Source: Ipomoea triloba
Lineage: Eukaryota > Streptophyta > Magnoliopsida > Solanales > Convolvulaceae
DNA length: 64,000 bases
Reading direction: 5' to 3'
Assembly: GCF_003576645.1 (NCBI RefSeq)
Contig: NC_044916.1
Coordinates: 489,009 to 553,008 of the forward strand
Shown one piece after another: positions 12,111 through 23,886 of the stretch (the first letter of the stretch is position 1; each line of letters starts with the position of its first letter). The notes below the pieces were generated by a model, which saw nothing but the letters and a program-made list of their open reading frames with translations, was not told the DNA's origin and did no database searches. A program made the translations under genes and the position numbers.

Positions 12111-14678
12111 TCAAAATAACATTTGGGGAATGTCACGTCGCTTATGGAAAATGCCCCATCCATAAGTAGACCATAATAAAGCTACAAGAAGCCGGAATTG
12201 AAGAATCACAAATGAAACCACCGGAACACATGAGACTACAACCAAAACAATTGCAGCCGGTTCATCACCAAATTTCTTGCTGCCAAATACAAGAAAAACC
12301 GTGGTGGAAAAGGCTACCATCATAAATATTATGGAGATCAACAAGGTGAAGAGGCCTATAATTAGTCTCCTGGGAAGAGCATAAAGGAAATCCTCTTCTT
12401 TAAACCGTGAAGTTAAGATGGACAAGAAGAGGAGAAGAGAAGTAACGGATGTAAAGAGAGATGCCCCATTTGAAATGTAAAAAGCTGTGAAAGAACCCTT
12501 TTGGGTGAAGATTGGGAAGCCCTCTTTAATCTGGTCTTTATTTTCACCACTTGTGTGAGTTGTGGCATTGGGAACTGCAACTATTTTAGCCGTATTGAAG
12601 CCTGGGCCAAATACATTTGAAACGGGGAATGTAATGTTACCAATATAGGCGTCGTTTGAATTTTCACCGCCGTGACTGCCCCCTGGAACTGTAATTGCGG
12701 CGGCGAACATGACAGTAACAATTAGGGCTGCCACAATTGTGCATGAAGTTGCTGTGTCCTTCATCCATTTCTCTGCTCCCTCTTTTAAGCCCTTATGCTC
12801 ATCCGTGAACACCATCTCGGGTGTTTTACCATCTTTATTCTTCAGTGATGAGAAATATGGTGGTGAGATCTTTTTCACTTCCTACCAAATGAATGAATCA
12901 ATCAGATAAATATGCTAATCCAATCTAATCTTCTACAACTTCTCATGCTTAATTACAATATATGATTTATTTGTTAAATAGTTGTTAGCTGATTGGGGTT
13001 AGTAGATTTGACTAGTTAATAGCATTAGCTGATTATAGAAAGATGTTTGCTGATAGCTGATTACATTCAAAATAACTTTCTCAAAAAACTTATCGAAAAA
13101 GCTACTTTGAGTAGTGTTTTTTGAATTTTAACATTTTGAAACAATAAATTGTTACAAAAAGTTAATTAATCGAGCATTTATATTAAATGTTTAACTATGT
13201 CAAACAACTAATAGTGGTAAAATAAGCTAAAATTGGTTGATAATCTAACTATATATTAAAACATTAATTAATTATCTTGTGTAATAAGTTAATTACTTTA
13301 TTAAGTAGTTTAGTTGAACTGAATTCTTAGAAGTTGTTGGTTTATCAAACACTATAAAGCTTATACACAATTTATGAAATTCATGCTGTTTGTTTAAGAA
13401 TAATCTCATATACACCATCGAAAATTCTGAGTCAAAAACTTCTAATCTTTCCCCAACAGTAGTTCTATTGTCTAGAGGTAACACAATTAAGATGATATCA
13501 ATTTAGCTAGCAGAGATCTCTAATATTGATTCCGCTACTATACTAGGAGGTTAGGTTTTTGGTAATTATGTTTTATTTATATCTAACATGACCGCAACAT
13601 ATGCAATAAGTTTTTAATTTGAGAATATAATGGATGGATGGTTCGAAAATTGTACGAAAGTACCTTAAACCATTGCAACTCCCGTTGCATTTTTAGAGCT
13701 GCAACAGAAACAAGATTTAGCTTGTGTGGAGGTGTCAATTTCCCAGCCAAATGCACAATGTTGTTTCCATTGTTGTCTCTTTCATCTACTAAATCATGCA
13801 TGAGCACACTTGTTCGACCAGGACCACAAACAAGGTTAAAAACATTGATGCAACGGTTCTCTACTGCAATGTGAAGTATATTCCGCCCACTTTTATCTTG
13901 GTAATAAGCCGTCGTAGGATATGCTTCCACAATGTTTTGAACCACCTCTTCAATGTCCAAGTACGCTGCTTCAATTATTGCTGTTTTTGCAAGTGAGGCA
14001 ACTTGTGTGCCATTTAGGGTTTTTAGTTTATCGCACAAACATTTAAGAAGCTCCATTGCTTCTTGTTCCTGCTTCAACATTTTTTTCTGTACAATGATCT
14101 TCGAAAACAACTCTGAAAAACATATATATGAAATCATGGCAATTAAACAAATTACCTGAAATTCACTCGGCCAGTACGTGTAATTGGGTAAATTAAATGA
14201 ATGAAATGAATAACCAAAAATTAACTATACTACTCACGGTGTATTGTAGTTTTGTTTAAGATAGGACAATCGTATTTGACTATGGCCTCCAAAGGAGATG
14301 TTTCCTTGTCTAGTGTATGATGACGAGTCAAATCAGGGTACTTATCAACTAACTCCTTTGCCACCACTGAAAATTCAAAATTGTAACACCTCAATTATAT
14401 ATTCATGTATTGTACTATACATTCAATTATTCAAATAAGATATAGATAATTTTAAAAATTGCATTTCAGTTTTCAGAAAAGAACATAGTCCATTTGGAAC
14501 TTTTAAAAAAAATTGTTTTTAGTCAAAAAAATATATTTTCAGATGATTTATTTTCATGTTTCTTTATTCTCTTATTTCTTTTTAAGTTAGTTTCTTGATT
14601 ATTATTACCACCACCATCACACACATACCACCACCACCATTTATTATTATTGTTATTTTTTTTTTGAAAAAATTATTA

Positions 14679-14713
<35 letters not shown>

Positions 14714-15617
14714 AAATAATATGTTCATTTTCAGAAAAATATATCAAACAAAAAAATGTAATTTTTGAACTTTCAACAAAAAAAAAAAATAATAAAAAAT
14801 CTGGTCTTCACTCAAACACTTAAAATAATTTTTTTTTTAAATGAGTCATTTTCTAAAAATATTTTTCATATTTTCAAACGGACCCTTAATATGAGAATTT
14901 GCCTTAACCTTTCCTTCTACAATTGTGATTGGATCGTTAACAAATTTAAGTCATCATCACCTTAATTTGCACTAATGAATTTATCAGTTGAGCTGTATCT
15001 TAGGAGATATGAAACCCTTAAAGTTAACTTTAACACATACATACCATAGAATTTAGACTTGATTAAGTTAACAAGAATAGTGGCACCACTTGGGCCTTCA
15101 TATGGGTTAACTTCCCCATCTTCATTATCCTTAGTGACACCCAAGAAATAGCGATACACTTCCACGCTGTTGAGAGTGTTTTGAGCTGCGTAATGGATGG
15201 GGAAAAGATCTTTCTTGCAGCGATCATAGAGGAGCTTAGAATTCTTCTGAACAAGAATTTTAGCCACCTCAAGGTTTCCATAACGAGCAGCAAGGTGAAG
15301 TGGGGCTAGGCCCTTGCGGTTTTTGAGAAGAAGAGCTTCATCATTATCTGCAGGCAACTTTGCCACAAGCTTCTCTGCAAAGGAAAGGGAAACATGGCGG
15401 CGGGCAACAACATGCAATGCAGTGTCTAAGTTGTTGTTCAGAGGAACAACAATATCATGTTGGTTGAACAATTTTTGATCTTCATTATCCCAACTTTCTT
15501 GCACTATAGCTCTGTACAATCCCAAATATTTGCCTTCTTCAACCACACAATAAGTACCTGCTTCAAGATCACCATCATCTGCAGGCTAGGCAATCCATCA
15601 GAATACATGCATACTGA

Positions 15618-15676
<59 letters not shown>

Positions 15677-16402
15677 TAATAATAACTGGGCGTTTGGCAA
15701 ATAACTGTTAGCTGATCGGATTAGTGAATTTGACTAGTTGATAACATTAGCTGATTGTAGGAAGGATAAATAAGCTGTTAGGTGATAGCTGAAATACGTA
15801 CAAAATGACTACACAAGAAGCTGATAAAAAAGCTGTTTTTGAGCAGCTTTTTGAAATTTTAGTGTTTTAGAGCAAAAAAACTCAAAAAGCTAATTAATCA
15901 AACACTCGTATTGGTTGTTTCAAGTCAAACAGCTAATAGTGGTCAAACAAAAATTGACTGATAGGTTAACTATTTTACCAAGCAGGGCTAACCGCACTGC
16001 TATATGAGCGAATTTGCTGCTACGGATATAGACCTCACAACAACGACATCGCCCCAGGTTAACACTGTCGCTTCCGTGCACACAGAGTGGAGATTGGAAC
16101 TTACGTACCCAACATACTTAAGTAATAAAGGGACAAGAATTGAAAGAGATCAGGCAATAAGAGAATAGTGGTAATACCATACCATTGTTGGCTTGAGAAG
16201 CCATTGATGTGCACAATCTCAAATATTTGCCTTCAACCACATAATAATTACCTGCTTCAAGATCATCATCTGCATGCTAGGCTATCTATCAGAATATACA
16301 CATGCATATATACTGAAATTATATTAAACCAATAATAATCTATCTATATGAATATACCATGCATAGCATACCTTTGCCATGGCAAGAGCTTGGATGAGCC
16401 AT
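12111..16402 (-). CDS. ANK-PGG gene 2: ankyrin-repeat membrane protein, ACD6/ITN1-like
   Basis: Core model: 16204-16183, 15578-15045, 14366-14238, 14112-13664, 12881-12111 (1905 nt, 634 aa), all GT..AG. A longer in-frame model adds exon 16402-16372 and extends the second exon to 16269-16183 (2001 nt, 666 aa). Ankyrin units include KGLAPLHLAARYGNLEVAKI and SGRNILHIAVEN. The C-terminus has WMKDTATSCTIVAALIVTVM, then PGG and three further hydrophobic segments. The post-PGG loop is the longest in the cluster and holds NIT and NAT sequons. Cytoplasmic ankyrins with a membrane-embedded PGG domain are typical of the family. No frame break was found. Which first exon is used cannot be told from sequence. 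Confidence 0.87.
12965..13255. mobile_element. MITE-like repeat, copy 1 of 3
   Basis: Contains TTGTTAGCTGAT and CAAACAACTAATAGTGGT, also present at 15688-15985 and, inverted, at 22262-22525. Lies in the last intron of gene 2. Confidence 0.6.
14640..14712. repeat. TTA trinucleotide tract
   Basis: Interrupted ATT/TTA repeats in an intron of gene 2, next to CCACCA repeats at 14610-14640. Confidence 0.9.
15628..15672. repeat. TA microsatellite
   Basis: Long AT dinucleotide run in the first intron of gene 2. Length is likely variable and assembly-sensitive. Confidence 0.95.
15688..15985. mobile_element. MITE-like repeat, copy 2 of 3
   Basis: The ends are imperfect inverted repeats (GGGCGTTTGGCAAATA on the left; complemented right end GCCCTGCTTGGTAAAATA). 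The interior matches the copies at 12965 and 22262. The TSD was not resolved. Confidence 0.7.
16183..16402 (-). other. Duplicated 5' exons of gene 2
   Basis: On the minus strand there are two ATG-containing first-exon-like segments, 16402-16372 (MAHPSSCHGK) and 16204-16183 (MASQANN). Between them a partial copy of the exon 2 start reaches 16269. The segment 16210-16325 matches 15518-15630. Spliced as 16402-16372 and 16269-16183 the reading frame stays open into the main exon 2, because the middle exon is 87 nt with phase 1 on both sides. This looks like a tandem duplication of the exon 1/exon 2 junction that remained translatable. Confidence 0.7.
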
Positions 16403-18529
16403 TCAAATTTACTGGATCTCAACTTTGAAAACTTAATTGCAAGCTTGTATTGGGAAGCATAGAGACTGAGGATATATATATTGAGAGACTTAGCCTCAGG
16501 CCGGTTTGGTTCACGATTTATTTTTGTCACAAATTATAACTCTAATTATTGCTATTATACAGTTCCTAGGCGGTTCATGAACTGCTGGCTAACTTAATTT
16601 TTTTTTTAGCACTTCCACTTTTATTTGGTTAGCCTTTTTCATCATATTTTGCCAGGGTGACCCCTTTCGCCATGGCCTGGCAAGATGGTTGATGGGTATA
16701 TCGAGGGAACTCACCGATTTTTTAAGTGGAAGGATCAATCTTGGGTCCCCATAAAGAGCATACCACATTGAGTGTAACTCTCATTCAGACTCTCAGGTCA
16801 CAATCCTTCGTGGTCCTTGTCCCATGCAGACATTAAAACCATAATCTTAGTTCTTCACGTTTAAACCTTATCCATAAGCTTTGTTCAGTTATGGCACAAA
16901 ATTGATTTGCAATTGTTCAGTTTGATCCTTCAATTAAAACCAATCCGTGACCAAGTCTATACATAGGAGACACATGAATTGATGCACATGTATATACTCA
17001 GTACTTTATAAGTGTATACTAAGGAAAAGTTTTTCCACATACGACAATTGATACAAAAGTAGAAAACAACAAATTAAAACATGTTCCACAAAAAAAAAGT
17101 AGGGGACAGGGTGCAGTGGAGGACTTGGGAGAAGACTAAAAGATAAGCATTACCCACCTCTATATTTCTTTTGTCAAATTAATTCTTCTTTATATATATA
17201 TATATACTTTTTCTAACTTCATCTTCGAATTTTTAAAGTTGTCTCTATTTGTTTGATGATATTTTTAATGTAATTTTAAAATATGTACATTTTACACATT
17301 AATATTAGATTAAATATTATAAAATAACTGAATGATAAATAAATTAAAAGGGAAAACGGAACTTTAGCCCTTGAAATGTTTTCCTTTTAGAAAGCTGGTC
17401 TCTAGCTATAAGTTAATTTAAACAAAGTTAACCCTTAATTGTTGATAATGCTGCACTTTTAGTCCCTAGTGCTATATAATTATCAAACTATTTTAACATA
17501 GGGAAAATTACACTTTTCATCCCTAAGTTATAGGATAATTGTGGAATCCGTCCCTAGTGTTGGTCATACTCATTTTTCAATTTGTTCCTAAATTATCATT
17601 ATCGTTGTATTTTTCGTTCATTTACTAATAATTTAGGGAAATGTTGTTTTTCCTAAAATTAAATAAAGAGTTGCTAATCATGAAATGAAACAGCTGGAAG
17701 ATAACCCCTGGCCTCAATGCTTGATGTACTGCAGCCAGCTGACAAGAGAAAAAGTGAATAAAAAGGAAAAGAGATAAGGTGAAAGGACCCCAAGAAAGAA
17801 ACAAATAATGAAGAGTGCATCATTCAATAATTCAAGATTATTGCTAATTATTGACTTCTTCTCATTTCATATTTTTTCAATTTATCTTAAAATATTGTTC
17901 TCTTTTTTTTAAAAAAAAAAATAAAATTATTCTCCTCTTTTTAAAATTGAGCATCACCATCATTATATTTTCTCTAATTTATCCTTATAATTTTTACTTT
18001 CTTTATTGATTTTATATTTTCAAAAGTGAGAAAAGTAAAAATCATAATTGAAAAACTCTTTAATTTCTTAAAAAAGCATACAACAGATGAATGTAACAAT
18101 TAATTTGGGACCGAAGGAATAATTATTATCATATCATCTCTTCAACATTGATATTTTCAAGTGGATGATGAAGGAACAAAGTTCATGGATGATGTCATGG
18201 ACGATGACGATGAGGGCTCCGCCGTCACATCCATTGGAAAGGTGATGGTCATGGTTGCTAATACAGAAACTAATAGTACATGAAATAAATTTATTAATTT
18301 TATAATATAAAGACAAAATTTTATATTTTTAAATGATATATAAAGACCAAGAAAGATATATATAAACAATCAAATAAGAAGCATGATTGTGTATTAAGGC
18401 ATGTAAAGAATATATAATTTAGGAGATAAGAAATAGAATTGGAGAGAATCTAGACGAAGGCCAAGAGCAAGAAACCGAGTATTATAAAAATTCAAATTTG
18501 TTGACAATAAAATTTGTAGATAAATTAAT
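16403..18529. other. Upstream region of gene 2
   Basis: A TA-rich element (ATATATAT at about 16460) lies upstream of the distal first exon. 17500-17660 contains degenerate GGGAAAATTACA/TAATTTAGGG-type ends of a MULE-like MITE. Homology to 10985-11450 occurs at 17030-17880. No gene was recognised. Confidence 0.45.
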
Positions 18530-18628
18530 AAAATCTGTATGTATTACACTTTGCAAGTAGTTGGGTTAATGGGTGATTCATAAAATCTTGTATATATAAC
18601 CACCTATGCAAATGTATATGGCACTGAA

Positions 18629-18673
<45 letters not shown>

Positions 18674-19090
18674 CATGTTCAGGTGTGGCCGCGCCCTTAC
18701 GTGCGACCGTGCGGTTTACACCACTCAATGATAAGAAATGCACCACTCAATGTTACGAAATACACCACTCAATAACATTGAGTGGTGTATTTCTTATTTT
18801 AAGAAATACACCACTCAATGTTATTGAGTGGTGTATTTCGTAACATTGAGTGGTGCATTTCTTAACATTGAGTGGTGTAAACCGCACGGCCGCACGTAAG
18901 GGCGCGGCTACATTTGAATAAAAATCTATATATATATATATGATTGCATTCAGGTGAGAACCACCCGCCTAGGAGATAACTAATAACACTTCGCATATCT
19001 ATTACACTATGCAAGTAGTTGGGTTAATGGGTGATTTATATGATCTTATATATATATATAGTCACCTATGCAAATGTGTAAGGCATTGAA

Positions 19091-19140
<50 letters not shown>
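18530..19140. repeat. Local duplication with TA microsatellites
   Basis: 18536-18640 and 18997-19100 are near copies (GCAAGTAGTTGGGTTAATGG, then CACCTATGCAAATG). Each copy ends in a long TA tract (18632-18668, 19093-19138). Confidence 0.8.
18669..18930. mobile_element. Palindromic foldback MITE
   Basis: Nearly self-complementary around about 18800. ACCACTCAATG recurs in the left arm and its complement CATTGAGTGGT in the right arm. The outer arms GGCCGCGCCCTTACGTGCG and their complement pair perfectly. It is inserted at a TA tract, so a TA target duplication is likely but cannot be proved. Confidence 0.75.
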
Positions 19141-19141
<1 letters not shown>

Positions 19142-20057
19142 GAGCTTGTCTGGTGACAATCTTATCTCTTATCATCTTTTCAGGAGTTAGGTTATCACAT
19201 TAGCATAGCCATCCAGAGTTGAGCTACCACTCGAAGCACAACAATGTGAGAGAGAAGTGGAGTTGGAGAATTGATTGGTCGGGAACAGTGTGAGCTAAGG
19301 AAGCCTGAGGATCTTATTAGAGTTGGGATCCAAAACAAATTTGGGCTTTTATTACTTGGATTGTATTCGCAATTTTTTACATAAACAAATCTAAATTTGT
19401 AGTGTAAATTCCGCAACTGTGGCATCTATGGCATCTATAGGCTTTCTTATAATTTGGATATGCTATTTTGGAGTCAATCTAGTAGGAATAGGTGGAATAA
19501 AAGTTTATTATAAATCCACATGCCCACAAATAGCATAATAATAATAATAATTGATGGAGAAAATTAATTCGGGGTATGTAATTATGTATGGATTAATTAG
19601 CTTACATAAAATATAGAGAATAAAAGGTGAACAATTGTGTAGAATTGGGTTGGTATTAGACGGAATAGAGCTAAGTATTACAAGTAGATTGTCAGAATGA
19701 GACATGGAACTGAGTATGCCCTGTAATATTTGGGCAACGTTAATTTATACAAGAAAGGAGCCCAACCAACCTAGCTAGAAATGTGGCAGGCCGTGAGACT
19801 AAATCAAGGTCCACATGGTGGGCCGCAAGACTAAGTCTTAGGCCCACTATTTTGGGCCCGGGACCCTTCTTGGGCCACTCAAATGATCTTGCTGGCCCTA
19901 GGCTATGCGCTCCTGAGACCTGGGGTCCTCATTATTGGGTGGTTTCTAATATCTCCCAGGTATGTACTGATTCGATCTTTTCAAAGCAACAAATGGAATA
20001 TTATAGAATGAAATGAAGCATTACAAAGTGTTCAACCAATTATGAGTGGCCCGCAAG
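19141..20057. other. Spacer downstream of gene 3
   Basis: A GC-richer patch at 19780-19960 (GGGCCCGGGACCC) looks like a repeat fragment, but I could not assign it. No gene was recognised. Confidence 0.4.
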
Positions 20058-21522
20058 TCAAAATGGCAGTTGGGGAAAGCCACGCTGATCGAAAATACCC
20101 CGTCCATACGTAGATGACACCAAATCTACCAGCAGCGGGAATTGAAGAAGCACAAATGAAGTGACCGGCAAACATGCAAATGCAGCCACTATAATAAGAA
20201 CTCCCCTTCTGTTTTGCCCAAATACCAGATACACTGTGGCGGAGAAGGCAATCATCATAAATATTATGGACAAAAACAAGGTGAAGAGGCCTATGATTAA
20301 TCTCTTTGGAAGAGCATATAGGAAGTCTTCTTCTGCGTAGCGCGAAGTTAGGATAGACAAAAACACAAGCAGAGAAGTGGCTGATGTGAAGAGAGATGCA
20401 GCATTTGAAATGGAAAATACTGTGAAAGCATTGTTGTTTGAGAAGATTGGGAGGCCATTTTCACCACTGTTGCCACCAGGAACTGTAATGGCTGCTGCAA
20501 ACACTACAGTAACAATTAGGGCTGCTGCAATTGTGCATGAATTTGCTGTGTCTTTCATCCATTTCTCCCCTCCCTCTTTTAACTCCTTATGCTCCTCTGT
20601 AAACACCATACTCGGAGTTTTTCCATCTTTATTCAGATATGACAAGAAATATGGTGGTGTGATTTTTTTCACTTCCTGCATATCAGATTACAAGTTTAAC
20701 TCTCAATGGATAAACTGCCTAGGCTGGTTTACCTCCTTAGGTTGTGGTGACAAGACTCAAATGAGTTTACTTAGTGTATATATGCACCTTGGTGTAGTAT
20801 GTGCAATGACTTTGAGTTTCATCATATCGTCATTAAAAAATAAAAATAAAAATGAAATGGTAGGCGAAAACATATAAGATTATAAGAGATGGTGACATAT
20901 ATAGTATACCTTAAACCATTGCAGCTCTCGTTGCATTTGAAGAGCTGCACCAGAAACAAGATTTAGTTTGTGCGGAGGTGCCAATTTCCCAGCCAAATGC
21001 AAAACGCTATTACAATTTGTGTCCAGATAATCCATTAAATTAGTCCTAAGCAAACTGGTTCCACAAACAAAGTTAAAAACATTTTCACTGCGGTTCATTA
21101 CTGCAACGTGAAGTATAGTCTGCTTCTTAGAGTTTAAGGAATAAACCGACATAGGATATGCTTCCGCAATATTTAGTATGGCTTGCCAAATGTCTAAACT
21201 CGTTGCGTCACTGAGTGCTCGTTCTGTCAGTGAGATCACTCGAGTTTCATTTAGGGTTTTGAGTTCATCGCACAAGTATTTAAGAAGCTTCACAACTTGG
21301 TGGTGCAGCACCATTTTGTTTACTATGCTCTTCCCTATCAGCCCTAATAGATAGATAGATAGATATATTGAATTTAAACAATAATAAACAAAATCTACTT
21401 TATCAACCTATTGAAGCACAGAGTCATTACACTGGGGTGACCTCCCATTTGGTAGAGTCACAGTTATGCCGCTCGACCACAAGGTCTTTGACATGTTAGG
21501 TGGTTATGTATACGCACACATC

Positions 21523-21818
21523 AGTCCTTATACCGTGGACCATGGTTCAATTCACAATGCATTGTGGACCATGCATCATGGCTGATACTGCAGTTGTGTT
21601 GAAAGGAAACTGTACTTGCGCGGAACAGAGGCTGTTTCATCCGTCTAAAATTGCAGTTGTGTTGAACGGATACTGCAGTTGTGTTGAACGGATGAAGCGA
21701 CCCTGTTCCGCGTAATTGCAGTTCCCTTTCCACACAACTACAGTATCGTTTAACACAACTGCAGTATCAGGCATGGTCATGGTCCACAGTGCATTGTGGA
21801 CTACCATGTAATTTGCGT
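21523..21818. mobile_element. MULE-type foldback MITE (296 bp) in a gene 3 intron
   Basis: Perfect 9-bp target duplication GCACACATC at 21514-21522 and 21819-21827. The corresponding intron of gene 4 (about 31988) has an uninterrupted site with ACACACATC. The arms are complementary: ATGCATTGTGGACC and TGTGTTGAAAGG-type words on the left, their complements on the right. Its terminal GTGGACCATGG motif recurs at 1483, 2542, 32490 and 57125, which defines a dispersed family. Confidence 0.85.
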
Positions 21819-22261
21819 GCACACATCTATAGATACATACATTGTAGTATTTGAGGTGATGAGGTGGAAAATTGGTGCGGATAATGTTGTTGACTCGGCC
21901 TTATTAGAAACACCTGCATGCAATAATAATTTTTACTAGTATATTAAAAATCGAAATAAACGGTAATTAATTTGCTGACAGGCATGACATTGAAGAATAA
22001 GTATATATAAAATAAAGAGAGACAATAGAAATGGAAAGTTACTCACAATAGTATATGAAACTTTGCCAAAAGTTTAGACTGCGTTTGTTAATAATGGAAC
22101 AGTCACAAAAAACTACGGCACCCAAAGCTGACATATCGTAACCTAACCTCTTATGATGGCCCAAATAAGGGCCGGTACCTTACAACCAACTGCAGAGCCA
22201 AATCTGTATATATAGATATACATATAAAATTTCAATTAAAGAGGCTAATTAAGATGGATAA

Positions 22262-22525
22262 GATATTGGCCCTATTTGATAAAATAGTTAGCTTATCCTT
22301 TAATTTTAGCTTATTAATCACTATTAATTATTTGATTTTGTTTAAAAATTAATATAAGTGTTTAGTTAATAAACTTTTTGTAATTCCAAAATGCTAAAAT
22401 TGAAAAAGTTACTCAAAATAAATTTTCCAATTAGCTTTTTGAAAAAAAAATTGGTACCAAACATCTATCAGCTAACATCTAATTTACCAATCGCATTTCT
22501 ACAATTAACTAATGTTATTAATTAG
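22262..22525. mobile_element. MITE-like repeat, copy 3 of 3 (inverted)
   Basis: Inverted match to 12965-13255 and 15688-15985 (for example AATCACTATTAATTATTTGA). Located in the intron between exons 2 and 3 of gene 3. Confidence 0.6.
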
Positions 22526-22542
22526 TCATACTCTCTAACCTA

Positions 22543-22700
22543 GTACTGTCAAAGCAGGCCGACCCACTGCGGGCCTAATTGCTGGTGGACTTTTATGGAC
22601 CGACCCGTTTAGACCGTGGACTATGATTCATGCAACCCTAACCCGCCTCACTCGGATTGACGGGCCCCACGCGCCAGCCCGAAGGCTTGTATTGTTCTTG

Positions 22701-22736
<36 letters not shown>

Positions 22737-23082
22737 CATTGAATATATATAACATATATTCATGTGTATTAAGTACGTGTACACATGAATATATGTTATA
22801 TATTCATGTGTACACATACTGTGTACACATGAATATATGTTTTATATATATATATATATTCATGTGTACACAATGTATGTAAATATATATATCTTTTTTT
22901 ATTTATTTATAGTGATTGGCCCGCCGGCCAATTCGCGATCGGTGTGGGCTGCGGGCCTTAGCGAGATAAGCCCGCTAGGCATGCTTCTTCGCAGGCTATC
23001 TTTTTTGTACTGTGGCCCTAATCCACCCCATCATGGGGCGAGTGCGGGCCAGCCTGCGAGTTTCGGCCCACTTTAACAGTAC
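22543..23082. mobile_element. GC-tipped non-autonomous DNA transposon
   Basis: Termini GTACTGTCAAAGCAGGCC and, complemented, GTACTGTTAAAGTGGGCC are 18-bp inverted repeats with three mismatches. The core has a poly-T tract and palindromes of TGTGTACACATGAATATATG. It lies about 70 bp from the exon 2 donor of gene 3. A TSD was not resolved. Confidence 0.65.
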
Positions 23083-23874
23083 TTTCTACCCCAATCAATT
23101 AACATGCATTTACCAAATAGGGCTATAAGGTATGTACTAGTATACCTACCATAGAATTTATATGTGATTAAGTTAACAAGAATAGAGACACCAGTTGGGC
23201 CTGCATATGGATTAGGCTGCCCGTATTCATCATCCCTAGTGAGACCAAGGAAATAGAGAAAGGCTTCCTTGCTTTTGCGATGATCCCTAATCGCACAATG
23301 GATGGGGAAAACACCACCGTTGCTGGGAAGATAGAGGAGATTATAATTCCTGCGAACAAGGATTTCAGCCACCTCAATGTTCACATTCTGGGCAGCGGTG
23401 TGAAGTGGGGTACACCCAGACGCGTCTCTGGGGCCAAGTTCATGGTCCATCAATAATGCCGCAAGCTTTTCCATAAAGGATGCATTACCTGCTTTAGCAG
23501 CAACGTGCAATGGAGTCTCTAAGTAATTGTTAATTGGAGATCGAATTGCTGCGGGGTTTTGGCTGAAGAATATTTGAGTTTCCTCCCAATTTGCTGCCAA
23601 TATAGCTCTGTATAGTGCCCAGTATTCGCTGTAATCAACTGCAACATCATCTTCATCGTCATATTTCGGCCGGAGAAGCTAGATAGCTAGAATTAATGAA
23701 TCAAATTTAAACCACTCTACCTGGATTTTGAGGAAGTGCTTGGGAAGAAGATGCCATTTAATTTCTGCAATTTTATTCTATCCGATGATCTTAACTCAAA
23801 TGGAAATCCTTTCAAAAAAGAAAAAAAAAAAAAAAAAAAAACTCAAATGGAAATTGATGGCCTGGCAGGATATG

Positions 23875-23886
23875 TTTTATATATAG
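23875..23886 (-). promoter_or_regulatory. Putative TATA box of gene 3
   Basis: CTATATATAAAA on the minus strand about 120 bp upstream of the gene 3 ATG. The same motif lies at the equivalent place upstream of gene 4 (33749-33760). Confidence 0.5.

Larger units (their letters stand above)
20058..23757 (-). pseudogene. ANK-PGG gene 3: frameshifted or exon-skipping copy
   Basis: Exons by homology with intact gene 5: 23757-23721 (MASSSQALPQNP), 23638-23150 (ankyrin repeats, CTPLHTAAQNVNIEVAEI), 22203-22047, 21343-20910 and 20675-20058 (PGG domain, WMKDTANSCTIAAALIVTVV, four hydrophobic segments). All borders are GT..AG. Exon 3 is 157 nt against 153 in gene 5 and 156 in gene 4. An extra GGCC at about 22175 shifts the frame to a TAA a few codons later. 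Exon 3 is phase 1 at both ends, so skipping it would restore an open frame of about 525 aa. All other exons are open. Dead or alternatively spliced cannot be decided without transcripts. Confidence 0.8.

Noticed and set aside
21430..21495. Possible tRNA gene (GGTCGAGCGGCATAACTG on minus)
   Set aside because: No complete cloverleaf or convincing B box; more like a SINE head fragment.
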